Of a stretch of 64,000 bases of DNA, positions 24,601 to 37,245 are shown one piece after another. A model generated the notes under the pieces. That model was not told the DNA's origin. It was given only the letters and a program-made list of their open reading frames with translations, and ran no database searches. The position numbers and the translations under genes were made by a program. Position 1 is the first letter of the stretch. The number at the start of each line of letters is the position of its first letter. The DNA lies in assembly GCF_001039355.2 (NCBI RefSeq), contig NW_019775733.1, forward strand, positions 159,662 to 223,661. The letters are read 5' to 3'. This stretch comes from Lingula anatina. Lineage: Eukaryota; Brachiopoda; Lingulata; Lingulida; Lingulidae.

Positions 24601-27600
24601 TTTTTTTTTTTTACATTCTGGATAAAAAATTGTTTGACCAATTTTAGGAACTTATATATATATATATATATGTCATATTACTGAAGCAATATTTCTTAAA
24701 ATAATTCTAAAAAATTAAACAATGAATAAAAAAGCAGATTAAATAAAGTTAATTCCTCCTCTTAAAAAGAAAAAAAACTTTCAGATAATAAAAATAGTAT
24801 GTGAGGAAAAAATGGGTCTCTCACTAAAACTGAATACCTTGCTGTGTTGTCTTAGACACAGTGGTGCCATCTTTGGACTTGTAATGATCAATGAACTCAG
24901 TCAACTTCTGAATCTCCGGAGTGCGCTCCACATGGGATGTTGAAGACGTTTCCTTGGCAACCTTCACAGGAGGTGGAGAGGGAGGACGTGGACTGACAAA
25001 CAGATCATCCCCACTGTCATTTACTGACATGTTGTCTGGTTCTTCATCTGAAGATCTTATATCATCCTCTGCCGTGTCCTTTTTCTTGTCTGAAAAGATG
25101 TGATAAAACAAAATTATTATTTTCACTCATATATCATACCGATTTCATCCAAAAAACAAGTTCTACTTCTGGTTACATACAGGATCGTCAACACATCAAG
25201 TGGACTTTGGTAAAGAGCATATATGGATATGCAAGAAAAGGTACACATAAATGTAAAGGAGTCAAACATGCCTGTCTGAGACTGCACAGCATCAGTTCTA
25301 ACACCTTGGTTCAAAGCTGCCTTCAGGCGTTCCATTTCTCTCTGCAGTCTCTCCAACTCTGCCTCTGTCTGTCTTTGTTGCTGAAAGTGTAAATAAAAGA
25401 TTCAATATATTATACTGTAAATACTGATAATATACCTTTTGTGATCACAATCTCAATATTCAGTCATCATTAGCCACTTCTGCTACTTCATTTGATAGGG
25501 ATTTAAATTTTTCATAATATTATCAGTGTAAGTGATATAATGCCTAATTTTCTCCATATAATTTCAGTCCTTTAGACCATGTACCAAATGAATATTTTAC
25601 ACTCAACAAAAACTGCACAAAAAATTCAAAATATTTCTGAATTAAGCGCTGCAATCATAAGAAAACACCAGGAGAAAACTTCTTACCTGGGTCGTAAGCA
25701 GGGCCTCACTTTCACTAGAGAAGGAACTCGTGGGGTAACGATTAGCCGATTGACCTTCACCTTGCATGTCTTTCTCGGTAGATACTGAACTATCAGGATA
25801 CCGATTGTCCTCTTCAGTTTCCTCAACTGCCTTCTCTGCAGTAAATAAATCTTCTGAGTAATTCCTTTCTACAGGTGCTTCACTCTCAGAAGTATCCCTT
25901 AGATAATACTTCGGATCATGTTCTTCAATGTGTTCTTCATCATCAGACAGGTTCTGTTGATTTGAAAGTTTGTGACCTCTGCCTTTATTCAAGGAATCAG
26001 TGCTTGGGTACGGTGAAGGTTCAGGTTTTTCTAACTGAGAAACTTTTTCTTTGGCCAATGGGCTGAGAAACTCACTTTTCTCACCAGATGGTGTATTGCA
26101 AGACACCCCAGGGCGAGGACTCTGGTTCCTGGTACCACTGGTCATCAACAGCAGAGGCGACTTCAGTCTTTTGCCAATAGTGGGAATACCCAATCTCGTC
26201 ACAGGACTGACAAAATCATTTCTCCCAACAGATGGGGCATTACAAGACACTCTGGAACCAGGACTCTGAAAATCATTGCCATTTTCCATCATCGGTATTT
26301 TTCCACTTTGCTTCCTTGTTGGTGTATTACTGTAAGACTTGGAAGTGGAAGCACGGGGGGATTTCTTGGATGGGGGATGGATATCAGGAAGTTCGTCATC
26401 ATCAGTTGTATCATCCATGGTGTTTTCATTTTGTAATCCGAGTTCCTTATTTGTTGGAATATGCCCCAAAGGCTGTAAAATGCTTAGACTTTGTGATTGT
26501 GGCCAGGTGTGGGAACCTTCTGGAACATGGCTGAATTCTATACTACTAGTTCTTTGGTGGTCAGCTTCATCTTCATCATCGCTACAAACAGCAAGGTCTG
26601 ACAATTTCTTTCTGTGATTTCTTGAGCTGAGCCTAGAACTTAGGGACGTGGTTTTCATGCTCTTAGTTTCCCCTTGACTGGCAAGATTTCCTGATCCCAC
26701 TTTTAGTTTGTCTGATTTTGAAAGCACTTCTTCATCTTCCTGTGAGGCAAGCTCTCCAATGTCTTGCTTATACCTGCTTTCATTGGGCTGGGTTTCTAGT
26801 TGTTTTGCTGATACTTCAATGTTTGCCTCCTCCTCAGCTTCGCCATCTTCTGAGGAGCTGTCGCTCTCTAAGATCCGTCTCCCTCTGATGTTCACCACTT
26901 TCGGTTTCCTCTCTAAACATCCACCAGAATGTTTACTATCTGAAGAACTATTTGTATCGACATCAATGACCTCATCCTCATCTTCTACAGGTTCAAGGTC
27001 ATTATCCTCAAGGTCAATAACCCCTTCATAAAGATCACTGACCTTGACCCCATTATCAAGGTCTTCATCCTCTACATCATCTACAAGAGATCCACAAGTG
27101 GAGTCATTGTCCAATTCTTCATCCAGTCGTGTTTTAGAGGAAGGCGATTTTTGGTTTACTGGTTTCAGTACTTCACAAGATGAATCTACAAAATTAGTTG
27201 TGCTGATGCTGTCATATTCCTTTGAAACTAAATCTTCCAGCCTCCCCTCTTCTTCTTCTCCTTGTTCTAGGTCATCTGATATGTCCCCATTTTCATCTGT
27301 CAATTCAACTTCAATATTTGGAACTCTGGCATTGTTGCTTGCATTTGGCTCTTCTGAGTTTATCGTTATTTCACTTTTGGCTTTAAAACTATCTGGTATA
27401 ACTTGTGGTGAAGTACTACTCGAGTTGTTTTCATGCCTGGAATTCTGAGGTAAAACCTGCAACTGCTGAGTGACCTTTGACCCCTGACCTAGACTTGACC
27501 TTGACCTCTTATAAGTCTGCTCATTATTCTTATCTTCACCTGTTTCAGATTTCCTCTTTTTGGATTTGGATCTTTTATATCTGTCATCTTCGACAGAACT

Positions 27601-30600
27601 ATTTTCAGACACATCCACATGACCTGCTCTGTGATTAAACTGCACAGATATAGCAGGGGAGCCCTCAGTGGAGCCAGCTTTTTCATACTGTTTGCTCCGT
27701 TTAGCAGGCACTATAAAAGCAGGCGAGTCATCCCGAGAGGCACCCTCAGTTGCAGGAACAATATCATCTGAGATCACACACGGTGACCCAAAACTGGCAT
27801 TTAGTACATTATTCTCTTCACTGACTTTTATCCCAATTTTTTCCTGGCTGGAGCCCATTCCCTGTGACCCACAGGGTGTACTGTCAATGACTGGACCCTG
27901 CTCCATACTTAAGGTCACTACACCTTTCCCCATGTTGGAACTTGAAACCTGAGAGTCTTGGCAACCTTTGAGGTCCTTGTCACAAGTTGCCCCCAGTTTC
28001 TCACTTGGACTAGAACCGTGTATGTTGTATTGAGACTCGCCCACAGTGGGCATCTCCAAGTTTTCTCCCAGTGGACTGAGCAGGGGGGTGTTCTCAAATA
28101 AACTGTCATCAAGGGATGGCAACACAAATTTACTTGCTGATGTCCTTTTAACTTTCTCACTTCCTGGTTTGGTTGGTTCACTTCCTGGTTTGGAAGGGGA
28201 GACAGGATCCAAAGAAAATGTTTTTCTGTTGGATTTTTTAATGTGCAGAGTGACATCAAGATGTGGATACTCCAGTTTTTCAAGAGGACAGGATGCAGTG
28301 GTACCAACTTCTTCTTTCTCTGAACAGATATTTTCATCTGACTCTGGAATGATTTTCACTGGGGACTTGGTCTTCTCAGAAAGCTCAGCCACAACATTTT
28401 CTCCTACTTCAGAACAGCTTTTATCCACATCTTCTTCAGCGTCAACCATCTTTGCTGGTGCGTCATGGTTCTGAGAAGATTCACCTTTCATTTGATTGAA
28501 CATTGAGGGGTTTTGTACACCTGCAGGTGCTTGGTCTTCCTGTGTGACCAAAACCACACAATCCTCCGTCAAAGGTAAGTCTTTGGTATTGGAATTTTGA
28601 CCTTGAACTTCACCTATATGACCTTCAACTTGACCTTTGATTAGATGACCTTGACCTAAGTGACCTGGACTGACTGCCTCATCCTGAGATGACAAAGATA
28701 TAGTCTCCACAGAGGCAACCTTCATACATGCAGGGTCTATTGACTGTTGCCGTAGCAACAGCAGCGACTCACTCTGTTCTGTTTCTCCGGACTCTCTTTT
28801 ACCACTGGCCTCAAGGTCACCAGACTTGGCAGTGCTGACAGGTTCTGGATCAACATCTGGAATATTTGATAAAACCTATCTATAAATCATGAAAATACAG
28901 TGAAATTAGCAATGTGTAACATTGGAATAAGATATTTCCTCCAAATCATCACAAACTACAAGAAAGTGAAACAACATATGCAAGTGTGCTGAATAATCTT
29001 GTACAAAAAATACTTTCAGCTAATAATAGGAATTTTTATCCATAAAACTAGCAATAGGATTTTTTCTTGATGGTATAAATTAACAAAATAGTTTTCTCAA
29101 AAGTTTGAGAAACAAAACTTACAAAAGAGTTATGCAGGTAGAGGCTTTTAATTATCCTAAAACATAAAAGATAGGAACATGGATGTTCTTACCTAGGTTG
29201 GATTTTTGAAATTCTACTTGGGATAGTGCCAAATCTACAGATTCTGTGTCTGAGCCCTGTTCTCTGTCATCTTCATTCATATCTTTAACTACAGAGGACT
29301 GAAGTGAAGGTGAAACGGTATCTGAAATTAAAAATTAATGAAGGAAAAATACAGCACATTTTGTATTGCATTGAGTATTTCACATTTGGTGAAAATATTT
29401 ACAAAAAAATTCCTACTACATCTAATAAATGATTGGAAGTTCTCTGCATCTAATCACCTGTCCTGAACTGCAAAAAATATTTTGCTGAGAGGGAAAGGAA
29501 CCAAGTCTTAGCTTTACACACCACTCACCAAACAGAATATTTTATGTTATCATAATGTTTTTGGTTAAAAAATTATAATAGTAACATTAATATAGTGCTG
29601 TTCTGTGTTTGCTGGGAAAATGTTTATATAAACTACCCAATATATCGGTACTTTTGCTTATGAAAACTTTAATATCTTAAGAATTTCTGGACAATTTCTA
29701 ATAGATAAAAGGAAATTTTCTTATACTAATTACTCTTCTTACAAAGAAATTATACTCAGACAACAACAGTCCATCTTCAACAAACCTTCATCAGTTACTG
29801 GAATACAGGGAGTCGTGGGATCCATGATTTGTACTTCCTTCTCCATTTCTTGACCAGAGTTTTCCACGCACGGAAAAGAAATACTTCTCTTTTTAGACAG
29901 CGACGACTTATTCCCATGAGTGGCAAGCTTCAGTTTTGTTGGAGTTTTCTTTTTCTGCAAGTCTTTGGCCATTTCTTTAGTGCTTGACCAATCAGCTGGT
30001 GCAATTTTTTTCACTGCTGAACCATTCCTGTTACTACTCGTTGCTTTTTGTATTAGGCCCAGCTTGTTGGACTTTCTCTCGCTGGCTTGTACACTTTCTT
30101 TCAATTCTTGTTCACTGTCATTATTATCTTTTGAGCAGAGAGGTTCCTGGCCATTAGAGGGGAACAAAATAGTTCTTCTTTCGTTACATATATCAACTGA
30201 AGGTGGCACCACATTTTCACTCTGTGTCTCTGTTTCTGCAGCACCAGCAAGACAGGCCTCTTCCACATCTGCTTGCTGTTCTCTAAAAGCCTGACTAAGC
30301 ATGAGTTCATGGGATTCTGCTTCACTTATTTTATCAATCATTTTCTGTACGTCTGATTGGGTGGACTGGCTCTCCTCAGGAACTGCTTCCGGTCTATTCT
30401 TGCTTCTAGGTCTCCTCCTCCTTTCGGTGCCCTTATCTTGTTCCTTCTCATCTGGAACAGCAAATAAAGTGGTATCTGCCTCCTTTAATGTCTCAACTTT
30501 TGCCCTGTTTAATTCTTGTTGCTTCTTTGCCTTTTCCTGTCTCTGTGACTCTCTCCTTCCCCCACCTCCTCCTCTCCCTCGTCTTCCTTTAGGCTTCCTT

Positions 30601-33600
30601 GGAGTGTGCTGACTAACTACAAACTCGTACGGGTCTTCCTGTGTGAAAGTCACCTCCTGAGCAGCAGACATTTTCTGGAATGTGTCCTTTTTCTCATCTC
30701 TTGTGATAAATCTAGTCCTGAATATTTTCTTTCCCAAGGAAAGTGGAGAGGTAGCTCCTTGTCCTGTAAATTCATTTTGGTTGTCAACATCATTGGAAGT
30801 TTGGTTCAGTGAATTCAACTGATTCTTGATTAATTCAAGTCCATCACTGCATTCTGATTCAACATGACCCTGGGCTGTCATGGATTCAGCGCCACCTTCA
30901 GTATTTCCCAAGGCACCTATCCCATAATTGCCACTTTCTTGTGACACATCATCTTGCACATGATTGGTCAACCAGTCCTGGACTCTCTCTATGGACTGCC
31001 TTCTCTCCTGGATACCTGCTCCCGTAACTCTATGGCAGGCATCCCCTACCAGTCTCTCCTCTGTGGATTCAGAAAACATTTCTTTGTGAGGAGGCTTCAT
31101 CGTTACAATTTCATCTGCTTCTCTGTTTCTTAAAATTTTCCTTTCGTTGTTGTCAACATTTTTAGTGATGGGCTCTGCATGTAAAGTATGACTATCTTCT
31201 TCAACCGTTTTCAGCTTTTCATCTTTAGATGAGGCGCTGTCCTTCTCTCCCTCAACAGTGTCACAAACAAAATCTAGAACGCCTCCTCCATCTGTCTTCT
31301 CATTTTCTTGTTGAGGTAAAAAAGATGAAACATGATTTTCTATAACTGGTGGACTGTCAAGAAATTCTTCTGAAAATGAGGTATTTTCAAGATAACTTCG
31401 TAGAGCCTCTGGGTCTTGTCTGAACTGTCTAGATCTGGTTGATCGCCTGTTCACAAGAGGATTTGCAATGGGCTTGTCTTGACTGGTGACTCCGCCCAGT
31501 GGTCCATCTACAAGGTACTGTGCAACCTGGTCAATAGATGGCACCACATTCTCCTGATTTCTGTTGTTTGTTCTGCTTCTCCTTCCCCTTCTGGTCGCTG
31601 TGCTACGCTGTCTGTTGTTACTGCTGCTGTTACTGTTGTTGCTGGTACCACTGATGTTTCTGCATCTTTTTCCTTTGGTTTGTTTAGCTCTGGGAAAAGA
31701 TGAACTGAAAAAGCAGGAGATAATTCAGACATTCAAATGTATCAACTTCAACTGGCAATAAGTGAAAATATGGGCAGAGAGGTGGGTTCTGCACAAGCTG
31801 AAATGGAATTCTAAATAATTTTTTATTTGAAATTTTTGTCATCATTCACTTTCCAGTTTTTCTAAATATTAAAATGCTTAATTTAGTGTCTCAAATGCAT
31901 GAAAGTTGTCCTTTTATTTCACAAAAATAAAAACAAAAAACATTGCTTTCCATCAAATAAACAATCAATTCAGTTAAAATATAAGGAAAACTGAGTGTAA
32001 GAAAAATACTTTATCTAAAATTATGAGCTTAAATAAAAGTTGATCTCAATATGATGACAATAAGAGTTGTTTTTACTGGGATATATTAAGACCCTGAGCA
32101 CAAAAAATCATGGAAAGCACATAAACAACAGAATAAGTTTCCATCTTTCAAAAATTTAGTGTATACATAGGTTAGAATCTGGGCATCTGTATATTAATAA
32201 ACTTACTGAACATTAGTGTTTGCTACCACTGTGTGCTGACCACTCTCTTCACTAACACCATCTGAAATCAAATCAAATATGATATAATTACAACGCAAAA
32301 ACTTTTCTGAGAATCATAATAAACTATGGCATTTCTGTAGCAGTTTGACAGTTTAGTAAGGTGGGCAATTGAGGTGTAAAAAAAAAAATTTAACATTTCT
32401 ACAATCATGGTAATAATCATCCTCATATCATTCTGATGCCTATCTGAGAGAACTCAATATTTTTCCTTTGTTGTAGCTCAACACTGAAAGGTAACCATAA
32501 ATACTAGAAGTGAGAAGTGGTCCTGTCCAAGTCTACCCCCCGTGAAGATATTCACTGGCATAGGTCAAGGAACAATTTGTCAATCTGAACAGTGATACAA
32601 GTCAACAACCTGAATAATAACTAGAACTGGCCAGTCCCTGATACAAGTGGTCAGTTTCCCACCTCTGAGTCATAAGAACTGACCTTCAATATACACAAGG
32701 TCCTGCCCCTCAGCCTTCTTCCGTTTACCATAGCGCAAGTTCTTTCTATTTTTCTCATTCACAACATTTTCTTCAGCCAAATATTCCTAGAGAAAATAAT
32801 CAAAAATCAAATTAATTATAATCGGAAGTAATTTGATAATAAATTTTATCTTGAACTTTGTAAGACAGATACTGAAACTGATATTTTTATTTCGACTCAG
32901 TAAACCTTCCCCAGGAATAAGATTAAATGCTTTGTCATACTGATCTGCCTGTTAGAATTCCTTGCTGGAAAAGTTATCATTTCACTTCAGATTCTACATA
33001 TATTTGGAAAAAAGTACTTTTATTCAACACTTAGTTTCCTATTGTAAAAGCAGTACATGGTCAAATATCTTTCCTATTTCTGCCATGTTTTATCCAGAGA
33101 CACAATACACTATAGTATACCTGCTGCGGACTGCTGCGTTTTCTGCCCCCTGGTGACGTGATTCTTGGACTTCCCTTCGTCTGCGGGGTGCAGCTAAACA
33201 CGTCACTACCAGGTCCACGGGGTGGGGAAACTGGAGAAAAAACTCATTCTTAATTATATATGTCAAGGTACAAGCAGCACTACTGAATTGGGTAAACAAT
33301 AACTACAGTGAATTTGTTGATATATAACTCTTTTCTCCATAAACCATATAGTAATTCTTAAATTAGAGACTAAATAACAGGACTCATGCACTACTTTTTG
33401 ATAGTGGTCCACATGGTGGATTGTAGAGTAGTGGATTACTTTTTATGTAATCTTTAAGTCATAAATAACTGTTTCACATTTGACAATTTATTAGGAGAGG
33501 GCAGAAAACCTTTTCCACTGCTTACTTTATTCTTCCACAGTAATGCTAATATACCTCTTTACCACCCTTCTATAATAAATATGTAATCAGGGATTTTAAT

Positions 33601-35619
33601 GCAGTTGGCCTTGGATGATGTTATTTAAAAGGATAACTCTTCGTATGAGATCTATATTTCACATTGGTCAGAACAAACAGTTATTATACCTTTCATATAA
33701 AGCAACTTACAGAGGATCCCAGAATCTTCTTGGAAAGCTTCCACAAGGTTTCTGATTGCGTCCACAATCTGTGACAGTTTATTTCTGGCACTGAGGCTCC
33801 TAGAAATAGTGGATTTTATGTTGAGATTGTAGGATGATAGTTTGAGACCATTTTCTCTTTACAATACCATACACGTTGCTGATAAAGTGTAATATGTGCG
33901 TATTTAATTTTGAGCTCTCGTCTAACTCAATGATGGGAAATAACTTTTAAATGCTCACTCTGAATGGCAAAAGAACTTTAAAATAGCACATAACAATAGT
34001 AAATCAAACAACCAATTCTTTCTGTGGGGAGTTTTAAAGACAAATGGATTACCAAAATAATAGGAATCAACTCAAAATAAATTGTCTCCATTTCTATTCT
34101 GTGTTGTTATACTATAGTTATTATACTATTAAATTACCTTTTAGTGATGTTTTTCTTGCAGAGTGGGCAGGGAGCCGAGGGTTTGTTTCTTAAGTATTCT
34201 GTAACACAAAACCTGGAAAACACACATCAAAATTTTCAAAATGCCAATGTCACAGTGTTACATTTTATTATATTTATATGTCCCGTCAGAGACTGACTTT
34301 TTACACTTAACAACCCATGCTGCCAAGGAAAGTAAACAAAACTGGTCTGTTTGTGCATTAATTGCTTCTCAAGACTTGTACCTTGCAATATGAATTACAA
34401 AAGTCTCGATTAAATGAAATTTCAAAGAGAATTTTGTGTTGGAGTTTTAGTAAAAAAAATACAGGGGTCAAAAATGTCCCGTCAGAGACCGATTGTCATT
34501 CCCACATTTATTTCAATTCAAATTAGCTGCTTGTTTTACATAATCCTTTATGGTCCAGCTAAATAAAAATGTATTTAAATGTAACCATGTAGATCATTTA
34601 CCAACTGTAATCTTTAAAATTGTCTCTAAAATGTCCCGTCAGAGACATTTCAAATACCGTGTTTTGACCCATTATAAACAGCTTCGGTATGAGCCCAGGT
34701 TATAAAATTGTAAGCCAACTTTTCAGAGATCCCGGTCAACCACAATTTTATAATTGATCTATCTGTGTGTCTCCATGAGAAAATGATTTTGAACTCCCCA
34801 TTAAAAAAAAACTGGTTAACCCCTACTTCCAGTTCACAAAGATTAATGTAAAACATACATGTTACTATTTTCCCTCAAAATCTATTACTAATTTTGAGAA
34901 AAATATCATAGACAAGAAGCATTTTTTTTGCAGATCTAGAGAATCTAGAGCAGGATTATGTAAATCTGATTGTTCCCTTTCACGTCCTATACCTCCTTTA
35001 GAATTTATTTATTTTTATAAAGGCTATTATAATACAGAAATAAAGTAGAAAGATTTCAGACAAAGCACAATAATGTTCCTTCAAAATCAAAATGAATATT
35101 CAGTTTTACCTGCAGAACTGGTGATCACACTTGGTTGATACTGGGTTCTTCATTAACTCCAGACTGGAGAGGAAAGGAGAAGACTCATTATACTAGTATT
35201 TCATTAATACATTAATTAACAGATTTATCTGTTCATCATTCACTACTACTGAGAACATACTATGGAAAGTGTTAGCATTAAATTTGCCAAATGCTAATGA
35301 TGATTAACTTTTCCTACATAAAAAATCATAGTTTCTACATCCACTTACTTATGTCTATAACCCCTGTAGTATTTAGAAGATCCAATTACACAATTCATCA
35401 CAGTAGGCAAAAAGTTTTCAAATCTTATTTTATTTAAGTGCAATTTTAATTGCTTAAAAGCATGTACAATAGGAGAAATCTCTATGCTTTTCATTCTGCA
35501 AACTAAAGCATGTTACTAACATACCATATTGAGCACTCTAAGCTTTTCTGCATCAGTGCCAGTGTCTGCTGCATCTTGTTCAGTCGTCCAGGACTGCTAC
35601 TGCTCTGACTGCTAGACAT
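21676..35619 (-). CDS. BRCA1: BRCA1, RING-BRCT E3 ubiquitin ligase for DNA repair (18 coding exons)
   Basis: Nuclear RING ligase of homologous-recombination repair, normally paired with BARD1. Exons, 5' to 3': 35525-35619, 35110-35163, 34138-34212, 33711-33799, 33121-33230, 32684-32786, 32207-32261, 29786-31689, 29193-29321, 25687-28856, 25272-25380, 24838-25089, 24135-24517, 23762-23849, 23445-23569, 22853-22994, 22369-22506, 21676-21827. They sum to 7173 nt (2390 aa; human 1863) and all phases agree. The RING has C29, C32, C44, H46, C49, C52, C65 and C68, with the family signature PVSTKCDH. Exon 2 is 54 nt, as in human exon 3. Basic NLS-like stretches are GKRKK and RRGRRSR. Two large acidic, Ser-rich exons follow, then a coiled coil at about 1929-1964 (ERLQREMERLKAAL) where human BRCA1 binds PALB2, then two BRCTs (about 2163-2390). 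The phosphoserine-contact Lys is kept; Thr replaces the usual Ser in IVATGL. Intron 11 has a GC donor. Confidence 0.95.
22119..22364. mobile_element. MITE-like hairpin element in BRCA1 intron 17
   Basis: This 246-bp element is the counterpart of 2324-2575 in the inverted copy, at exactly the same intron position. On the minus strand it starts directly after GTAA of the exon 17 donor (exon ends at 22369) and ends with CCAGTC followed by TTA. The insertion is therefore older than the duplication. Confidence 0.75.
24651..24671. repeat. (TA)n at outer edge of the visible inverted duplication
   Basis: A short TA run after CTTATATATA. The same run forms bases 1-19 of the window, so the visible homology ends here only because the other copy leaves the window. 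Confidence 0.7.
26060..26290 (-). repeat. Internal peptide repeat in BRCA1 exon 10
   Basis: Two related modules of about 26 residues are encoded side by side: one contains SPGSRVSCNAPSVGRNDFVSP and the other SPRPGVSCNTPSGEKSEFLSP. A third FQSP start precedes them. These SP-rich modules lie in the disordered middle of BRCA1. The DNA is also similar between modules (for example GTATTGCAAGACACC and GCATTACAAGACACT), which indicates an internal duplication. Confidence 0.7.
34278..34646. repeat. Three copies of a 16-bp motif in BRCA1 intron 3
   Basis: ATGTCCCGTCAGAGAC occurs exactly at 34278-34293, 34474-34489 and 34631-34646, always on the plus strand. Surrounding sequences are not alike. Confidence 0.8.
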
Positions 35620-37245
35620 AGTGCAACAACCTTCAGCAGAAAACAGTGACAGGATTTTAAAAATTATATACAGTATGATATTGTATCATAAAATAAACAG
35701 TACATACTTTGAACTTGCTTGTGAGCAAAATAGCAAGCACAGATGCTCAAGTCAACATATTATTTTTAATCATAGACCAAGGTGTTAATGAACCCTCCCC
35801 CCACTCTAACCCCCCCCCCCCTCCCCACCAAAAGAAAATCCAAAGTTCTGTATTCAAAATTGAACCTCCAGTAAAGTTTACTGGTACATTAGGTGAGAAT
35901 TAAGTTTGCCTTATTTTAGTATTAAACAGAAAGGTTTAATCAATCGAAAAATATCCCAAACACAAATACTGCTGTTTCTTTTTTTTCTAATACCCCAACA
36001 GCAAAATTCCGGTGTGGCGTGATAGACCCGTGCCGTGACGAAACCATTCTGCACATGCGCATTGAGGGTAGATTGAAAGAAGGGACTTCTGGTATGACGA
36101 TATCGTCGTAGGTATTTTTGGAACTATTGACCTTTCAATTCGTAATTCAGTGGTTTTTGCCATGAGAGAGTATGTATTTGATAATCTTACAATAAACTCC
36201 ACGGAGGAATGTTGGAAAAGTTTTATATAAACACCAAAGGAAGCGTGTGACACACCTCTTATTACTGAGATTGTGATCGTGACTGAACTGTTTTGCTCTG
36301 TGATGAGGTTGTAGTAAGACTCGTAGTATAAATGTTTTCACACTACAATGTTCTTTCAGTTTAGAGTTCAGTAATTGTTGTCGAGAGAAAGTGTGTGTTT
36401 GACAATAATATAACTTCCTCTATGGGGAAATGTTGGAAATACATATGTAGCTACGTGCTGTAAGTCAACTTTGTCAGTGTCGTGAATGTGACTGCGTTTG
36501 CATAAAGTCGTCGTAAGACTCGTATGAATGCCCATTATATAATGTTAGATATGTTCACAGGTGTGTTACACGTCCAAAGTGAGAAGGTCGATGCATTCCC
36601 AACAGTCCACCTTCAAGTCAGTTTTTTTATATCATAAAGCTTTAACACATTTATTTTATTTCATTGTTCGGATTGATTGGCAGAAGAAAATAGCTTAAAA
36701 TTATAGTGTGTGTTTGTGTGTATTATGATGATTACTTGTTGTATTTGTTCTATATTTTCACATNCCGGGGAGCAACTCACCAGTACCTGTGACCTCAGAT
36801 TTGTGGGGGAGGGGGTCTAAACTGATGTGTTTTCTCTTTATCGTCATATACTGACCCAATGCAGGGATCCAAAATCCAAAATTAGATACTTACAAACTAT
36901 TCCAACTTGTTATAGAGTAATCCAAACAGCTAGTTCCCTCAATTTGTGAAATATTCCACTGTTGTGTAAGCAGTAAATGCATCTCGCGCCAACAAACCTC
37001 AATTTCACATTTCCCGCGAGATGGGGCCTTCATTAAAAACGCGATTTCTTTTTTTAAAATGTTGAATATTTTCGCACCAACACCAGAATGTAATGTCAGA
37101 GAGAACATATATATTTAGGAATTATGAGGCAAATCATGTTATTTAGGTACGTAAACGAACTTTATCCATCGTAATTTCGCACTCGGGAAAGAATCCGTCA
37201 CTGAACCGGAAACAGCCGAGGATGGCCGAGTAAGAAACAACAAAT
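35620..37245. promoter_or_regulatory. Divergent BRCA1/UBR3 promoter interval
   Basis: These 1626 bp separate the two start codons. A minus-strand TTCTGCTGAAG just upstream of the BRCA1 ATG could be the acceptor of a non-coding first exon, which would place the BRCA1 start site further right, close to UBR3. The 36950-37245 stretch is less AT-rich and is the likeliest shared promoter core. The interval also has a C-run near 35810, a single N at 36764, and two diverged tandem copies of a roughly 200-bp unit (36120-36530). Promoter position is inferred from gene arrangement only. Confidence 0.5.
36120..36530. repeat. Diverged tandem duplication upstream of BRCA1
   Basis: Two roughly 200-bp units share blocks in the same order: CAGT followed by TTGT/TTTTGCC and GAGAGA, ATGTTGGAAA, a GTGACTG block, then GTAAGACTCGTA at the end of each. 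Similarity is partial, so the duplication is old. Confidence 0.5.

Noticed and set aside
26051-28474. Plus-strand Ser-rich frames of 70-142 aa
   Set aside because: Antisense shadows of BRCA1 exon 10; no splice-consistent chain on that strand.
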